Source: Craterostigma plantagineum (taxonomy: Eukaryota > Streptophyta > Magnoliopsida > Lamiales > Linderniaceae). From it: a stretch of 64,000 nt of DNA. The notes under the pieces are model-generated. The model was not told the origin of the DNA and searched no databases. It saw only the letters and a list, made by a program, of their open reading frames with translations. Numbering within the stretch: position 1 is the first letter of the stretch; every line of letters begins with the position of its first letter. Shown here piece by piece: positions 46,546 through 56,959 of this stretch. Position numbers and translations under genes: made by a program. Location: the NCBI GenBank assembly GCA_027422505.1, contig JAPQWV010000404.1, positions 186,001 to 250,000 of the forward strand. Reading direction: 5' to 3'.

Positions 46546-46588
<43 letters not shown>

Positions 46589-46896
46589 ATCCCCGCCCCT
46601 TAATTTTCTTTAAAAAAAATAATATCTTTAATATAATATATAAATTTGAATATATTTTTGTTATAAATATTATATAAATTATAATTTTATATATTATTTG
46701 TATTAATTTAATTTTTAATCTATATTCTGATATTATTTTACTATATTTAAATTATAATGTAATATTATATATATTATAATATATAAAAGAGGGTTCAGGG
46801 ACGGGGCGGAGATCCCACGGGGAGGCATCATTCCCCATCCCCGCCCCGTACGGGGCAGCGCGGGGACGGGGAATCCCCGCCCCATTGTCAACCCTA
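46481..46896. mobile_element. GC-rich hAT-type MITE
   Basis: TAGGGATGGCAATG at the left and CATTGTCAACCCTA at the right are inverted copies. The 8-bp duplication TCCGTTTC lies at 46473-46480 and 46897-46904. The 8-bp size and TAGGG ends fit the hAT superfamily. The arms are G/C-rich (CCCCGCCCC) and the centre AT-rich. It contains the 40-G run. It sits in GT8 intron 1. Confidence 0.88.
46548..46587. repeat. Run of 40 consecutive G
   Basis: An uninterrupted homopolymer following CCCC. It is possible as a real expansion of the G/C-rich arm, but also a known kind of base-calling artefact. Confidence 0.98.
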
Positions 46897-47136
46897 TCCG
46901 TTTCACAGTTCAGAAAAAAAAAATAATCTAATGATAGGACTCATTTTGAAATAATATCTGATGCATCGTGCACTAGGTTAGCCATACAATATAAAATTAT
47001 ATCGTTTATCTTTTCTTCTTTCAAGATATGATCACAATCACAATGACAATGGCATATTCCACGTACTATCCGCGTAGTCCTTTTCCTTTATTTCCAAATA
47101 ATAGCCGAACAAAGTGCTAACTTTGCCTTTTTTATT

Positions 47137-48990
47137 GGCTTTTTAATTAAAATAGGGCTATTTAAACCAAAATTCGATAAAATAGGGTTATTTTGGTCGA
47201 CATTAATAAAATAGGGCAATTTGCGCTGACGTGGCAAACGTGAAGCGGGCTTTAACGCGGGCTGAAAGCGACGCTGACGTGGTAAACGTACGAAGCCTTA
47301 TGGGTGTCTCGGTACGAGAGGATGGTCGATGCGATGGAGATGGTTGGCGGTGCGCAGTGCACGCCAGATCATTTTCCATGGTATCGGAGGTTGTAACGTC
47401 GCAACGCTTTCATGAATATAGGAAGCTGTTGGATTGACGTTTCCCAAGTACCGTAAACAATCTCTTTTACTCGCTTGAGTCCATGCCATGCTTGAATGTA
47501 CGGGATGTCGTACCCAAAAGTATCTTTTACGAGCTGCTGCACGTTTTTAGGTAAATACTAAGGGTCATTCTTCACCGTTTGGATTAATATTCACGCAATT
47601 TCAGTGCACGAAACATTGCGATGCGTGCTGGCCAACTCGTGCGTGAAGCATGTGTGCGGTCCTCCGTATCTCGTCACCTTCCAAAAAACAGCTTTTCGGT
47701 TTGAAGACTGCTCGCAGTTTCCAATTACAGTCATCGATGTGGTTGCATTTCACGCTCCATGCAGTTCTATTACTTTCGGTCACGTGGTACTCACGTCTAA
47801 CAACCCTCAGATGGTAATCGTTAACATCACATTTCAACTGTTCTTTGCCATTAAACGTCATACCTACGAAAAATGGGGGTCGTCCGTATCGTAAAAGTCA
47901 CCACCAGTTTCGTCAGCTTCCGGGGGAGCCATTTGGTAAGTGGTATTAAACGGCACCGACTAGTATAATGCTCGGTTCTCTTCTGGTTCGCTTGGCACTG
48001 GTTCATCGTTATTATCATCATCGTCATCTGCGGGTCTGGAAAATCGTCTAGTTGCCCACTCTCGCCATCAGCTTCAGAGTCACTGACGTCACTATCTTGG
48101 ACGGCGTCATGAACGATCTCAGGCTGCGCCACCGTCCGGCTACTCGAAGGTATATCTTCGTGAGGGGCAAACGAAATATTCGTCAATCTTTCAGTAACTG
48201 ATGTAATGTCAGGAAACGGATCCATCGGTGCAGGATTCGTGTACTCGTCGGGAGCATCTACGTTGCGATCGAACTGAATGATCTCAGTTGCCTCGACAAA
48301 GACCTCAATGTGATCGAGTTCGGCGTCGGGACCCAAGAAGTATGCGAGGTTGGTATCACTAGACATTAGTAGGTGATTATGATACAGTCGAGAGTGTTGA
48401 TAGTATTCGTTCTTCACCCGAACTATATATAAAAAAAGAACTACTGTCGACGGAAGTCATGTCGTACAACATACTAAGAAATTGATCAAAATTGGTTTCG
48501 CGAGGAGTTCGTTGATAACTAATGGGTTGGAGACTACATCGAATGGTAGTCGACTCGTGTATGATTTCACCGTCATAATAGACAACTATTTGAATTTTTC
48601 TGGACATCATTAAGTATGAAATTTTATGAATTATGAACGAAAAATCGAGTGGCTTTGCCCGCGACGTCGCGCCCAATGGACGCGACGATAACCCACTACG
48701 TTAGTGGGCCGTCCTATAGTGGGTTAGTGGGTGGGTTAGTGGGCTGCGTCAACGCGTCGCGTTTATTAAACGCGACGCCACACCCATTAGCCACGACGTG
48801 GGCCCTACGCGGGCCAGGGCGGGCCCAGCTGGTTTTTCGCGAGATTAGCCCGTGCCAAGTCACCGTCGCGGCTAATAGCCGCGACGTCGCCCCTAATACC
48901 CACGTTTTACTCGATTGTATTAATTTCAGCGTAAACAACCTATTTTATCTAATTTTAGTTTAAATAGCATTATTTTAATTATAAAAAGCC
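47137..48990. mobile_element. Deleted MULE with ~80-bp terminal inverted repeats
   Basis: The termini GGCTTTTTAATTAAAAT and, inverted, GGCTTTTTATAATTAAAAT continue as matching sequence for about 80 bp (TAAAATAGG repeats). The 9-bp flanks are TTTTTTATT (47128-47136) and TATTTTATT (48991-48999), 8 of 9 identical, fitting a MULE duplication. It holds the N-terminal part of a transposase only. It sits in GT8 intron 1. Confidence 0.83.
47230..48610 (-). pseudogene. MuDR transposase, N-terminal fragment
   Basis: Minus strand. It starts near 48610 with MSRKIQIVVYYDGEI and FDQFLSMLYDMTS, the usual N-terminal domain of MULE transposases, followed by an acidic linker. The MuDR domain is at about 47860-47660 (FNGKEQLKCDVNDYHLRVV, CNHIDDCNWKLRA). 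Then come fragments like GYDIPYIQAWHGLKRVKE and TSIQQLPIFMKALRRYN before the inverted repeat is reached. The DDE catalytic domain is absent. Several frame changes and stops are present. The element therefore moved with a transposase from elsewhere or was deleted after arrival. Confidence 0.75.
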
Positions 48991-49390
48991 TATTTTATTC
49001 TGCATTTCATCGTGTACCAATAATAATATGGAAACTTCTTCGAAATGACATTTATTCCCCTAAAATAAAATCCTGATAAAAATAACTTTATTAATTTCTT
49101 CATTTTCTTCCTACCAATCCTTATATTCGCAATCCCAATCTAACGAACCCATAAGATATGACAATAAATTCTATTACAGCGAACGTAACTACGCTCTACA
49201 AACAGAAATAATACTCTCCTTTCTTCTTTCTACGGTAAAATTAATTAAATGCGTTAATTAAATCAGTGATCAACGCCACATTAAGACAAAATTCAAAACC
49301 AATCGACGCCTAATAAATGCAATTCCCCTAAGACAATTAAATAATAATAGCAACACTTAAAAAAAGGAAAAAGAAACAAGAAAAACTTAC
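48991..49390. other. GT8 intron 1, 5' part
   Basis: AT-rich intron sequence, no further features. Confidence 0.5.
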
Positions 49391-50079
49391 AGAGCTGTAA
49401 CCCAGTGAAGAGGAACATCCATGGAGGCAATGACGACAAGGTCAGCTTCAACCTTAAACTTTCCGAGAGATCTGAGCATGACACGTGCCGCCACGTAGAA
49501 CTCATAGTCCCGCGGCGTTCCCATGTACATCACCGTAGCATAAGCATTTCTCTTCTTACCCAAAGCTTCACATGAAGAAAACACAAATAGCAGTAGGCCC
49601 CACAATAAACCCAAGAGCTTCTTCTTCCCCATTTCTTATTTTTTCCTATCTTGAAATTATAAAATTTTAACAAAACAAAGAAAATATGCTTTTGCTGTCC
49701 TAGGGGAGGAGAAAATGGCCGCAAAAAGGGAATGGGTAGTTGAAAAAATGTGTGATATAATAAAACTGGATTGCTATTCACCGCCCCCTTTTTCCTAGTC
49801 ACCGCCCCCTAAAGGGCTTGAAAATGATCTTTTTGCCCTTTTGAATTAAATTTTTTATTCAAAGTCCTTTTCCAGACAACAATTTTCATATCGCAATCAA
49901 ACATTCAAATCAGACTAAAACAAAACAAAAAAAACGTTCAAATTGCAATCAAACATTCAAATCAGAATCAGACAAAACAAAACAAATTAACGTAAAATTC
50001 GTTCGTACGTATGTGAATTATCGAACTTGACTCGATCACGCACCAAAAAAGTCCCGATCGAAAAACAATCTCGTCTTTT

Positions 50080-50300
50080 CGGGCCGGACCGAAAAATAAT
50101 TTCGGCCACATCAAGGAGGACCGAAACATAATTTCGGTCGTATCTTGAGGTGGCCGAAAAGAACCTGATGGTTACAATCGAAATTATGTTTCGGTCGAGA
50201 CTGGTCCGACCGAAATTAAGTTTCGGTCCGGACAGCTCTGACCGAAATTTTGTTTCGGTCGAAACCGTCGGGGCCGAAAATATATTTCGGCCGGCACCTA
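50080..50300. repeat. GACCGAAA/TTTCGGTC palindrome array in the short MULE
   Basis: About six units of the same palindrome as in the large MULE, more diverged (GGCCGAAA, TTTCGGCC variants). Confidence 0.85.
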
Positions 50301-50307
50301 ATAGATT

Positions 50308-50548
50308 ATTTAATTCGATTATTTAATTAGATTATTTAATAGGATTATTTAATTAGCTTATTTAATTGGATTATTTAATTGGATTATTTAATTCGATTAT
50401 TTAATTAGATTATTTAATTGGATTTTTTAATTCAATTATTTAATTGTATTATTTAATTAGATTATTTAATTGGATTATTTAATTGGATTATTTAATTCGA
50501 TTATTTAATAGGATTATTTAATACGATTATTTAGTTGGATTATTTAAA
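50308..50548. repeat. 14-bp minisatellite
   Basis: About 17 copies of GATTATTTAATTNN, varying mainly in the last two positions. Confidence 0.95.
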
Positions 50549-50584
50549 AGATAAAAATATTCCAATGGATAATTTATATATTAT

Positions 50585-50830
50585 ATTCGGGTCCAGCCAA
50601 CCCCGGCACGATCCCCGACCCGAAACCCGTCCCGGTATATCTTATATATATAATTTATTTTTTCGTTATATATTTATATATATGTCATAATTGTTAATAA
50701 AAAGCTATGTAGTCCAATGAATAAGTACTTTCTTTATCAAGTAGAGGTCATGGGTTCAAGTCCTAAATACTACAATATATGTTGAGTTTTTATAAATTAG
50801 AATAAAAAATAAAAACAAAACGAAAAAGTG
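50585..50830. repeat. GC-to-AT repeat with tRNA-like segment
   Basis: After CCCGACCCGAAACCCGTCCC the sequence turns AT-rich, then has TAGTCCAATGAATAAG and GGGTTCAAGTCC, resembling pol III A and B boxes. The same order occurs at 57360-57550, so this is a dispersed repeat and not a tRNA gene. Confidence 0.5.
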
Positions 50831-50852
50831 AAAATTAATCGGGTATGGCGGG

Positions 50853-51000
50853 ACGAACTGAGATTTCGGCCGGGCCTGTGCACGGGCCGAACTGAGATTT
50901 CGGCCGGGCCTGTGCACGGGCCGAACTGGAATTTCGGTCGGGCCGATGCGGGCCGAACTGAGATTTTGGTCGGGCCGATGCGGGCCGAACTGAGATTTCG
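50853..51000. repeat. GGGCCGAACTGAGATTTCGG tandem array
   Basis: Five copies of about 27-37 nt with GCCGAACTGAGATTTCGGYCGGGCC. The half-palindromes resemble the GACCGAAA units at the other end of the element. Confidence 0.9.
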
Positions 51001-51200
51001 TTCGAATTTCCTTATCGATCGATTGTTCGAATTTATTTGTGTATGTAGTTTTCAGTATTTCGTACCAGAATTATATATTTAGTTAGTTTTTTCTTTTTAA
51101 ATTAATTTAAATATCATAAGGGCAAAAAGGTCATTTTCAAGCCCTTTAGGGGGCGGTAACTAGGAAAAAGGGGGCGGTGAATAGCAACTCCCTAATAAAA

Positions 51201-51875
51201 TATGGAATCCACAATGGAATTTTTTCAAGAGCCTATGGAGGGAGAGACAAAATAAAAATAAAAATAAAAGGAAAATAAAAAAAGAAAAAGTACTATGAAA
51301 CATTTACCAAGTTGCACATATGTTGTGTATTGTTTTACATTGACAGAAAATCCGTGTCATTTTTCCTTTTTCTTTTTTCTTTTGCTAGGTGAATAATTTT
51401 TCGAATAGTTATTATCATAAATTGTAAATGACAAATGTTGTTGTGATTTTGTCAACGTGGATATTGGTGCCAAGCTAGATTCGTTTGTGGCTTGTGATCA
51501 AGGTTCTCAAATCGGGTTTTTGAAGCGGACCGAAAATTTTAGTGATTGAAGGTTTAGTGATTTAACAGGTATAAAATCGGAGTAAACCGGTGTCATAAAT
51601 ATAATAGATATATACTCCCTCTTATTCGAATTAGATGTCGTTTTTACATATTTAATTTTTGTTTCTAATAACAAGCCGTTTTACAGATTTCAATACTAAT
51701 ATTTACTATATTTCCAGTTTTACCTTTTTTTATGTGATTTTCAACATTGCAACTTCCAATAAGCATGTTAACTCTCGTTAAAATTAAAAATATTCATATT
51801 AACTATCATCGATAATGTGCCGTCCTCATTGTTGCTTCTCTCTGGAGTTACGTTCAAGTTAAAAATAGGGTAAAA
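51201..51875. other. Gap
   Basis: AT-rich, nothing recognised. Confidence 0.4.
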
Positions 51876-52713
51876 ACCATTTTTGGTCCCCGATGTTACC
51901 CTATGGGCGCTTTTGGTCCCCGATGTTTCGACGGAATTTGCGACGGAATTTCCGTCGCTAAAGGAAAAAATTTAAAAAAAAATGATAATTAAACATAAAA
52001 ATGAGAAAAATTCAAAAAAAAAAAAAAAAATTCAAAAAATAGGTAAAAAGTGAAAAAAAGAGAATACTACTAATAAATTAATTAAAATATAAATAATAAT
52101 TAAAAATAATAATAAGGATAATTTTGTTCCTTTTTATTTAATTTTTAATAGATAAATATATTTTTACTTTTACTTTTGAAAATCTTGAATTTATATTTAT
52201 CATTTTTTAGTTTATTATTTTATTTTTATTATTATTTATTTTTTTATTATTATTTATATTTTATTTATTTATTAGTAATATTCTCTTTTTTTGAATTTTT
52301 TACCTATTTTTTGAATTTTTTTCTTTTTTTGGATTTTTTCTCATTTTTATGTTTAATTATCATTTTTTAGTTTATTATTTTATTTTTTATTATTTTATTA
52401 CTATTATTTATATTTTTTTTAATTTATTAATAATATTCTTTTTTTGTCAAATTTTTTTACCTATTTTTGGAATTTATTTCTTTTTTATTGAATTTTTTTC
52501 TCATTTTTATGTTTAATTATCTTTTTTTTTTAATTTTTTCCTTTAGCGACGGAAATTCCGTCGCAAATTCCGTCGCTAATTTTGCAATTCCGTCTAAATT
52601 GACGGAGGGACCAAATTGGTTCAAATCAAGAAACATCGGGGACTAAATGTGGCAAGTCGAAACATCGGGGACCAAAAGCGCCCATAGGGTAAACATCGGG
52701 GACCAAAAATGGT
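51876..52713. mobile_element. Foldback element with ACCATTTTTGGTCCCCGATG termini
   Basis: The two ends are inverted copies (ACCATTTTTGGTCCCCGATG). The arms continue through GGGCGCTTTTGGTCC, GACGGAATTTCCGTCGC and long A-rich stretches, for about 250 nt or more each. The right arm also contains an internal duplication of the A-rich part. No coding sequence. No target duplication seen. Confidence 0.8.
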
Positions 52714-53589
52714 ATTGATCATCTATGATTGGGGTTATGTGAATCCATGAATCAATTTTACGTTTTTTTTGTCTTATTAGTGTTTGTTGTGGTAATTATA
52801 TATAGGCTTGTTTTACTCTCCTCTTTGTACATTTTAAATTTTAGACGAATCAGTACAAGAATTTTTGCTCCAAGTTCATTTTTTTTGGTACAAATACTTT
52901 GATGATCGACATAGATGGTGAAGAGAGATTGACTTCTCATATTCTTATTAGGAAACAAACAGAACGTGAGACGTGTATAATTAAGGATCAAAAAATTAAC
53001 AAATGGAAAGTAATTGTATTGAATAGGGTTAAACAATTAATTAAGAATATATCAGGCATTCCATTTATTTCTTAATATCTGTGAAAATCCTTAAACGGCC
53101 TTTAATTAGAATTCGAGGGAGTATTTTATATATGAATCAATCATATAATATGGAAATATACATTTTTTATGAACTTCTTTACAAATTATAATTTTATAAA
53201 TTAAGGAAAAATTAAATAAAAGTAAATTGTGGTTTGTTATAATTAATTGTATGTCAAGTATTAAATCTATGAATTTGTGGTCAAATTTGAATAAAATAAA
53301 ATAGTGAGTCAATGAGTTACTTATAAAATAAAAATTAGTATGGTGTTGAATAGATTCACTCAACCCATTAAGTAAATACCCAAATTTGAATAGATTCACT
53401 AAAATATTAGGATAAATAGTAAAAACACAACAATTTGACATACCAAAAGTAGTTTATACATACCTCGTCTTTGATATAATAGAATTGATACGCATGAAAA
53501 ATATCTAAAACTTGATTAGAAGGTCATACTGTATCTGATCTAGTTAGTACTTTCATGGTTTCTATTTCAAATGAAAGAGATAATAATAA
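52714..53589. other. Gap
   Basis: AT-rich, nothing recognised. Confidence 0.4.
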
Positions 53590-54156
53590 CTAGTACTCTT
53601 TGCACACTCGAACGTGTGTGCTATAATATATAAATATTTAAATATGATATTATCTTATTAATAACTATTATTGAAACATGTGTGCTATAAATTTGAATAT
53701 TATCTAATTGATTACTATATTTAAATTTGGTTATGTTTAAAGATTAATAGTTTTTAACTAAAAATAGTAATTAACCAAATATAGTAAATAGAGTTAGTGT
53801 GGGATTTTTTATTTATTATTTATTTATTTTTTAAATTTACAGACATTAATTGAGATCCAATTGACAGTTATACACACCGTCATGCTTAATATAACTAGTA
53901 TGTTCTGCACACTCAAATGCGTGTGCAATAATATAAAAATAAATCATGTTAATTTTAACTAAAATAGAGGGGTAGCATAGTAATTAACTGAGAGTAGTGG
54001 GTGGTTATTTATGTATAATAATTTTATTATTTTTTATTTACTTTAAATAGAATATATTATTATTTCATTAAAAAAACTACAGACCAAATCAATTTTGATT
54101 TGACAGTTTGTATCCCCCTTTGCCCAATTATATAATAGTATAGATAAGAGTATAGA
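53590..54156 (-). mobile_element. Non-autonomous Helitron (outer)
   Basis: On the minus strand it starts TCTATACTCTTA at 54156 after an A and ends, after hairpin GCACAC...GTGTGC (53602-53621), with CTAG at 53593-53590 followed by T. This is the Helitron pattern (A|TC ... hairpin ... CTRR|T). It is interrupted 12 bp from its 5' end by the inner Helitron. Confidence 0.65.
53895..54144 (-). mobile_element. Non-autonomous Helitron (inner, nested)
   Basis: 250 bp on the minus strand: TCTATACTATTATATAATTGG after A, and a 3' hairpin (53907-53926) followed by CTAG (53898-53895) and T. It lies inside the outer Helitron and its 3' end resembles that of the outer one. Confidence 0.72.
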
Positions 54157-54255
54157 TGATAATAATGGAAGCGAAATGGAAGGACACTCATAGTATGTAT
54201 CTTATTAATTTTAAGTAATTCATCGACTTAATGAATGACGAATTAAGTGTACTTA

Positions 54256-55157
54256 GAGCATCTCCAACCGAGCTGGAAAACCGAAAAAAATTCATCAATT
54301 TACTCCAACCGATACCAAAAATCAAACTCAAAATGAGATTTCTAATTTCTCTCACCTAAAAAAATGCATGTTTGCGTTCTCAGCAGTTAATATAGTTAAT
54401 ATGCAATGTAATTTTTTTTGCATTAAAGTCCCGAATTTTCTCTCGTATATCTCTTTTGTCAGAAAAGCTGATGGATGACATATGGACAGTGGCATTTGAG
54501 GTGTCAGAAAAGGTTGACAAAAGTCAATTCAAGAAAAAAGCTGTCTCTCTCTAGAATTCATTTTTTTGGAAAAAAGAAAAAGCTATCTCTCTCATATCCA
54601 ACAGTTGTTTGACGTGACTGAAATATTTATTTATTTCCCTTCGAAACTAGACGAACATAGTCGATGAGCGGTAGATTTTTCTTTTTGTTCTTATTTTTTC
54701 GGGATTTTATTTTTTCCACAAATATTATTGTATGTATAGTAAAGAAATTTTGATGCCACGTTGAGAACAAAATTGTGTTAATCACATCAATATTAGTTAA
54801 TAAATATTATTATGTAGTTGTCGTGTTTTTAATAAATATTTTCAATGCTTTTTATATTTATAACTATATTGTAGTTGTGATGTTTTTAATAAACATTAAC
54901 TGATGTAATGTATAATATAATTTATTATTAACTTTAGTAATTTTTTGATTAAATCTAAAATGGTATTTGTAGTCTAATTGGTAAAGTTATAAAATATGTT
55001 GTTAATATTGAAATTTGTAAAAATTGATGTGGAAGTGAATATTACAAAATATTCTATTGAGTTTGAGAATGGGTTGATCGGTTGGAGAAGAATTAAATGC
55101 ATTTTGAGTTGAGAATGCGTTTGAGTTTGAGAATGCGTTTGTTGGTTGGAGATGGTC
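54256..55157. mobile_element. Tourist-like MITE, copy 3
   Basis: 902 bp, GAGCATCTCCAACCGAGC to GGTTGGAGATGGTC, flanked by TTA at 54253-54255 and 55158-55160. The interior shares GCTGGAAAACC and GAGTTTGAGAATGCG with copy 2. Confidence 0.85.
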
Positions 55158-55303
55158 TTAATTGATGAATTTTGCAGTCCCGATCTCCACTTTCGAGATT
55201 GGAGCAGTCGACCGTTGGCATCTTAAATTCCTTTTTTTTTCCCTAAATGAAAATGGCTATATGATTTTCGCAATGGATTTTAATTGGAAATTTCCCTTCT
55301 ATG

Positions 55304-55309
<6 letters not shown>

Positions 55310-55352
<43 letters not shown>
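55310..55352. repeat. 43-base poly-A run
   Basis: Single homopolymer. It may mark an old retro-inserted 3' end, but no source sequence is recognised. Confidence 0.9.
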
Positions 55353-55353
<1 letters not shown>

Positions 55354-55738
55354 AATACAAGACGGCTTTCGTATCGTATGGGACATTTTTCTATATATAG
55401 TCGATACGTTGTTATGGAAATAATTATAAAAAGTTGAATTTAATAAAATTGTATTGGCATGCACTATGAATATTATCTTGTGAGCTGTGAGTCTATGACT
55501 GGCATATCAAATTGCATGTCAATTACTATATTATATGTATACAAATACAAGTGGAATCTCGTTGCCCGTAAAAAGCATATGCTGAAGCTGCGATTTTCTT
55601 TCATTTATCGTGTTACAGTTATTATTCCACTTATCAATACTCAAATATGGATAAAAGCTTATGATTTATGGAAGGATATATGTGGGTATAATAACAAATA
55701 TTAAAAGGACTAAAACAATATTAACTTAAATACCTGTT
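55353..55738. other. Gap
   Basis: A short frame at 55459-55704 has no family features. Nothing else seen. Confidence 0.4.
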
Positions 55739-55966
55739 CTATTATTAAGTGTGATGGGCTATAGGATAAACCGTCAATTTATATGTCCCAACTGACCAAT
55801 CAGTTTTTCTACATATATTAAAAAAAAACTTATTAAACCACGTACCTTCCATAACCTCATAATAACTACCAACTCTATTTCTAGTATATTACTTATTAAA
55901 ACTATTTAATCATAATTAACTTTATTTTATTGCACACGCGTAGTGGGTGTCAGAAATACTAGTGTC
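55739..55966 (+). mobile_element. Possible third small Helitron
   Basis: TCTATTATTAAGTGTGATGG at the left and GCACACGCG...GTGGGTGTC...ACTAGT at the right recall the Helitron termini on the other strand at 53.6-54.1 kb. The hairpin is weak and the base before TC is T rather than A, so this is tentative. Confidence 0.3.
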
Positions 55967-56829
55967 ATTTAAAAATGGCTCCAAGTATCAATAATCTTAA
56001 AACGTCGTTGATCAGATGGAATCAATGTTCAAATCCCTAAAAGTGTAAATATATTCCAACATCAACAATAATATTTTAGTACTGCGTAAGGGAAAATAAT
56101 ATACATTATATATTGAAAAATACGTTTCGATTACTGCGGGTACCCACGGTGTTGAGAATTGAGATTATAATTTGAGGTTCGTCCCACATAGACTAATTCA
56201 AGCTCTTCGAGCCACTATATATAAGAGGCTTTCTCATCCTATCACCTAGTTTTATAAATAAACCCCTCGATTCTAATATATGGATTGAAGTTTCGGCTGC
56301 GAAGACTTTTTGAATAATAATTTATGAATCTTTTCGAAAATGATTTTTCAATAGTTTTATGCAACTTTTCGAATATATTTTTCCAATTGAAAGTTGTGCT
56401 GTGCTGTGTGCATGAGCAAATGGGCTTATAAAATTGGGCTTCCTAATCCAATTTAGCCTAATGCTCATATAATGAATTTACCCAGATCCTATTTTTATAA
56501 TGGCCGCGACACAGTTTTCATGAAATTATTGAAATGTATCTGTTATATTGTATTGAATATTGGGGGCCTTCTCAATAAATTCGGATCAACACTATAAAAA
56601 ATGAGGTTTTTGAATTTTCCGAATTTCCAAAACAAAAGGCAACCTGGTTTGTATTAGCAACATATCTACATCGTAATTACGGCGATGGTTTAAGCAATCA
56701 TTGATACCAATTACCACTATAATTTAGGCTTAGTTGAAGGATTGATTTAGGCTATCTTGTATGTACACATTCAATTGTGAACAACAAATTCATATCCTAT
56801 ATGGCAAGTTACGACTTACGAGTTTTATA

Positions 56830-56833
<4 letters not shown>
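55967..56833. other. Gap
   Basis: No gene or bounded repeat seen. Confidence 0.4.

Positions 56834-56875
<42 letters not shown>
56834..56875. repeat. (AT)n microsatellite
   Basis: About 41 bases of TA repeats. Confidence 0.9.
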
Positions 56876-56878
<3 letters not shown>

Positions 56879-56959
56879 CAAAGCGATTGGCAAATCTTAG
56901 TACCCATATCACATTATTGAATAAATATTAATCTCTTCGGAGGCTCATTAACGTAATGT

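Larger units (their letters stand above)
43005..49632 (-). pseudogene. GT8 glycosyltransferase, PGSIP7/8-IPUT1-like, with lesions
   Basis: Exons 49632-49391, 46285-46028, 43938-43737 and 43641-43005, about 447 residues. Exon 1 has a signal-type hydrophobic start and YATVMYMGTPRDYEFYVAAR. Exon 2 has the GT8 core RFKLTLNKLYAWKL and VVMVDADNLFL (the D-x-D metal site). Exon 3 has NPDGADQGFIGGYFPDLL. Exon 4 has WLKPWYWWSWPVLPLG and several membrane helices (LKLIAVWCVFAAYVVPLFFI-type), as in sphingolipid glucuronosyltransferases of Golgi membranes. Lesions: a one-base frame break in exon 2 near 46255, an in-frame TAA in exon 3 near 43914 where a Glu codon is expected, and a frame break in exon 4 at the T4 run 43377-43380. 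A MULE relative lies 134 bp before the ATG, and introns 1 and 2 are full of repeats. Either a decaying gene or one with sequence errors. Confidence 0.75.
49766..51192. mobile_element. Non-autonomous relative of the 6.5-kb MULE
   Basis: 1427 bp. The ends GGATTGCTATTCACCGCC and its inverted partner, with CCTAGTCACCGCCCCC and TTTTTGCCCTT, match those of 26988-33455. TAATAAAA flanks it at 49758-49765 and 51193-51200 (ATAATAAAA versus CTAATAAAA if 9 bp). It keeps intron-1-like sequence (ACGTAAAATTCGTTCGTA) and the GACCGAAA/TTTCGGTC array (50080-50300), but no exon or gene. It carries a minisatellite and a tRNA-like repeat, probably later additions. Confidence 0.85.

Noticed and set aside
50705..50775. 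A tRNA gene at the A/B-box-like sequence
   Set aside because: No complete cloverleaf can be drawn, and a diverged copy exists in another repeat at 57470-57540.
52176..52370. A small hydrophobic Phe/Tyr/Leu-rich protein
   Set aside because: It is the translation of a T-rich arm of the foldback element.
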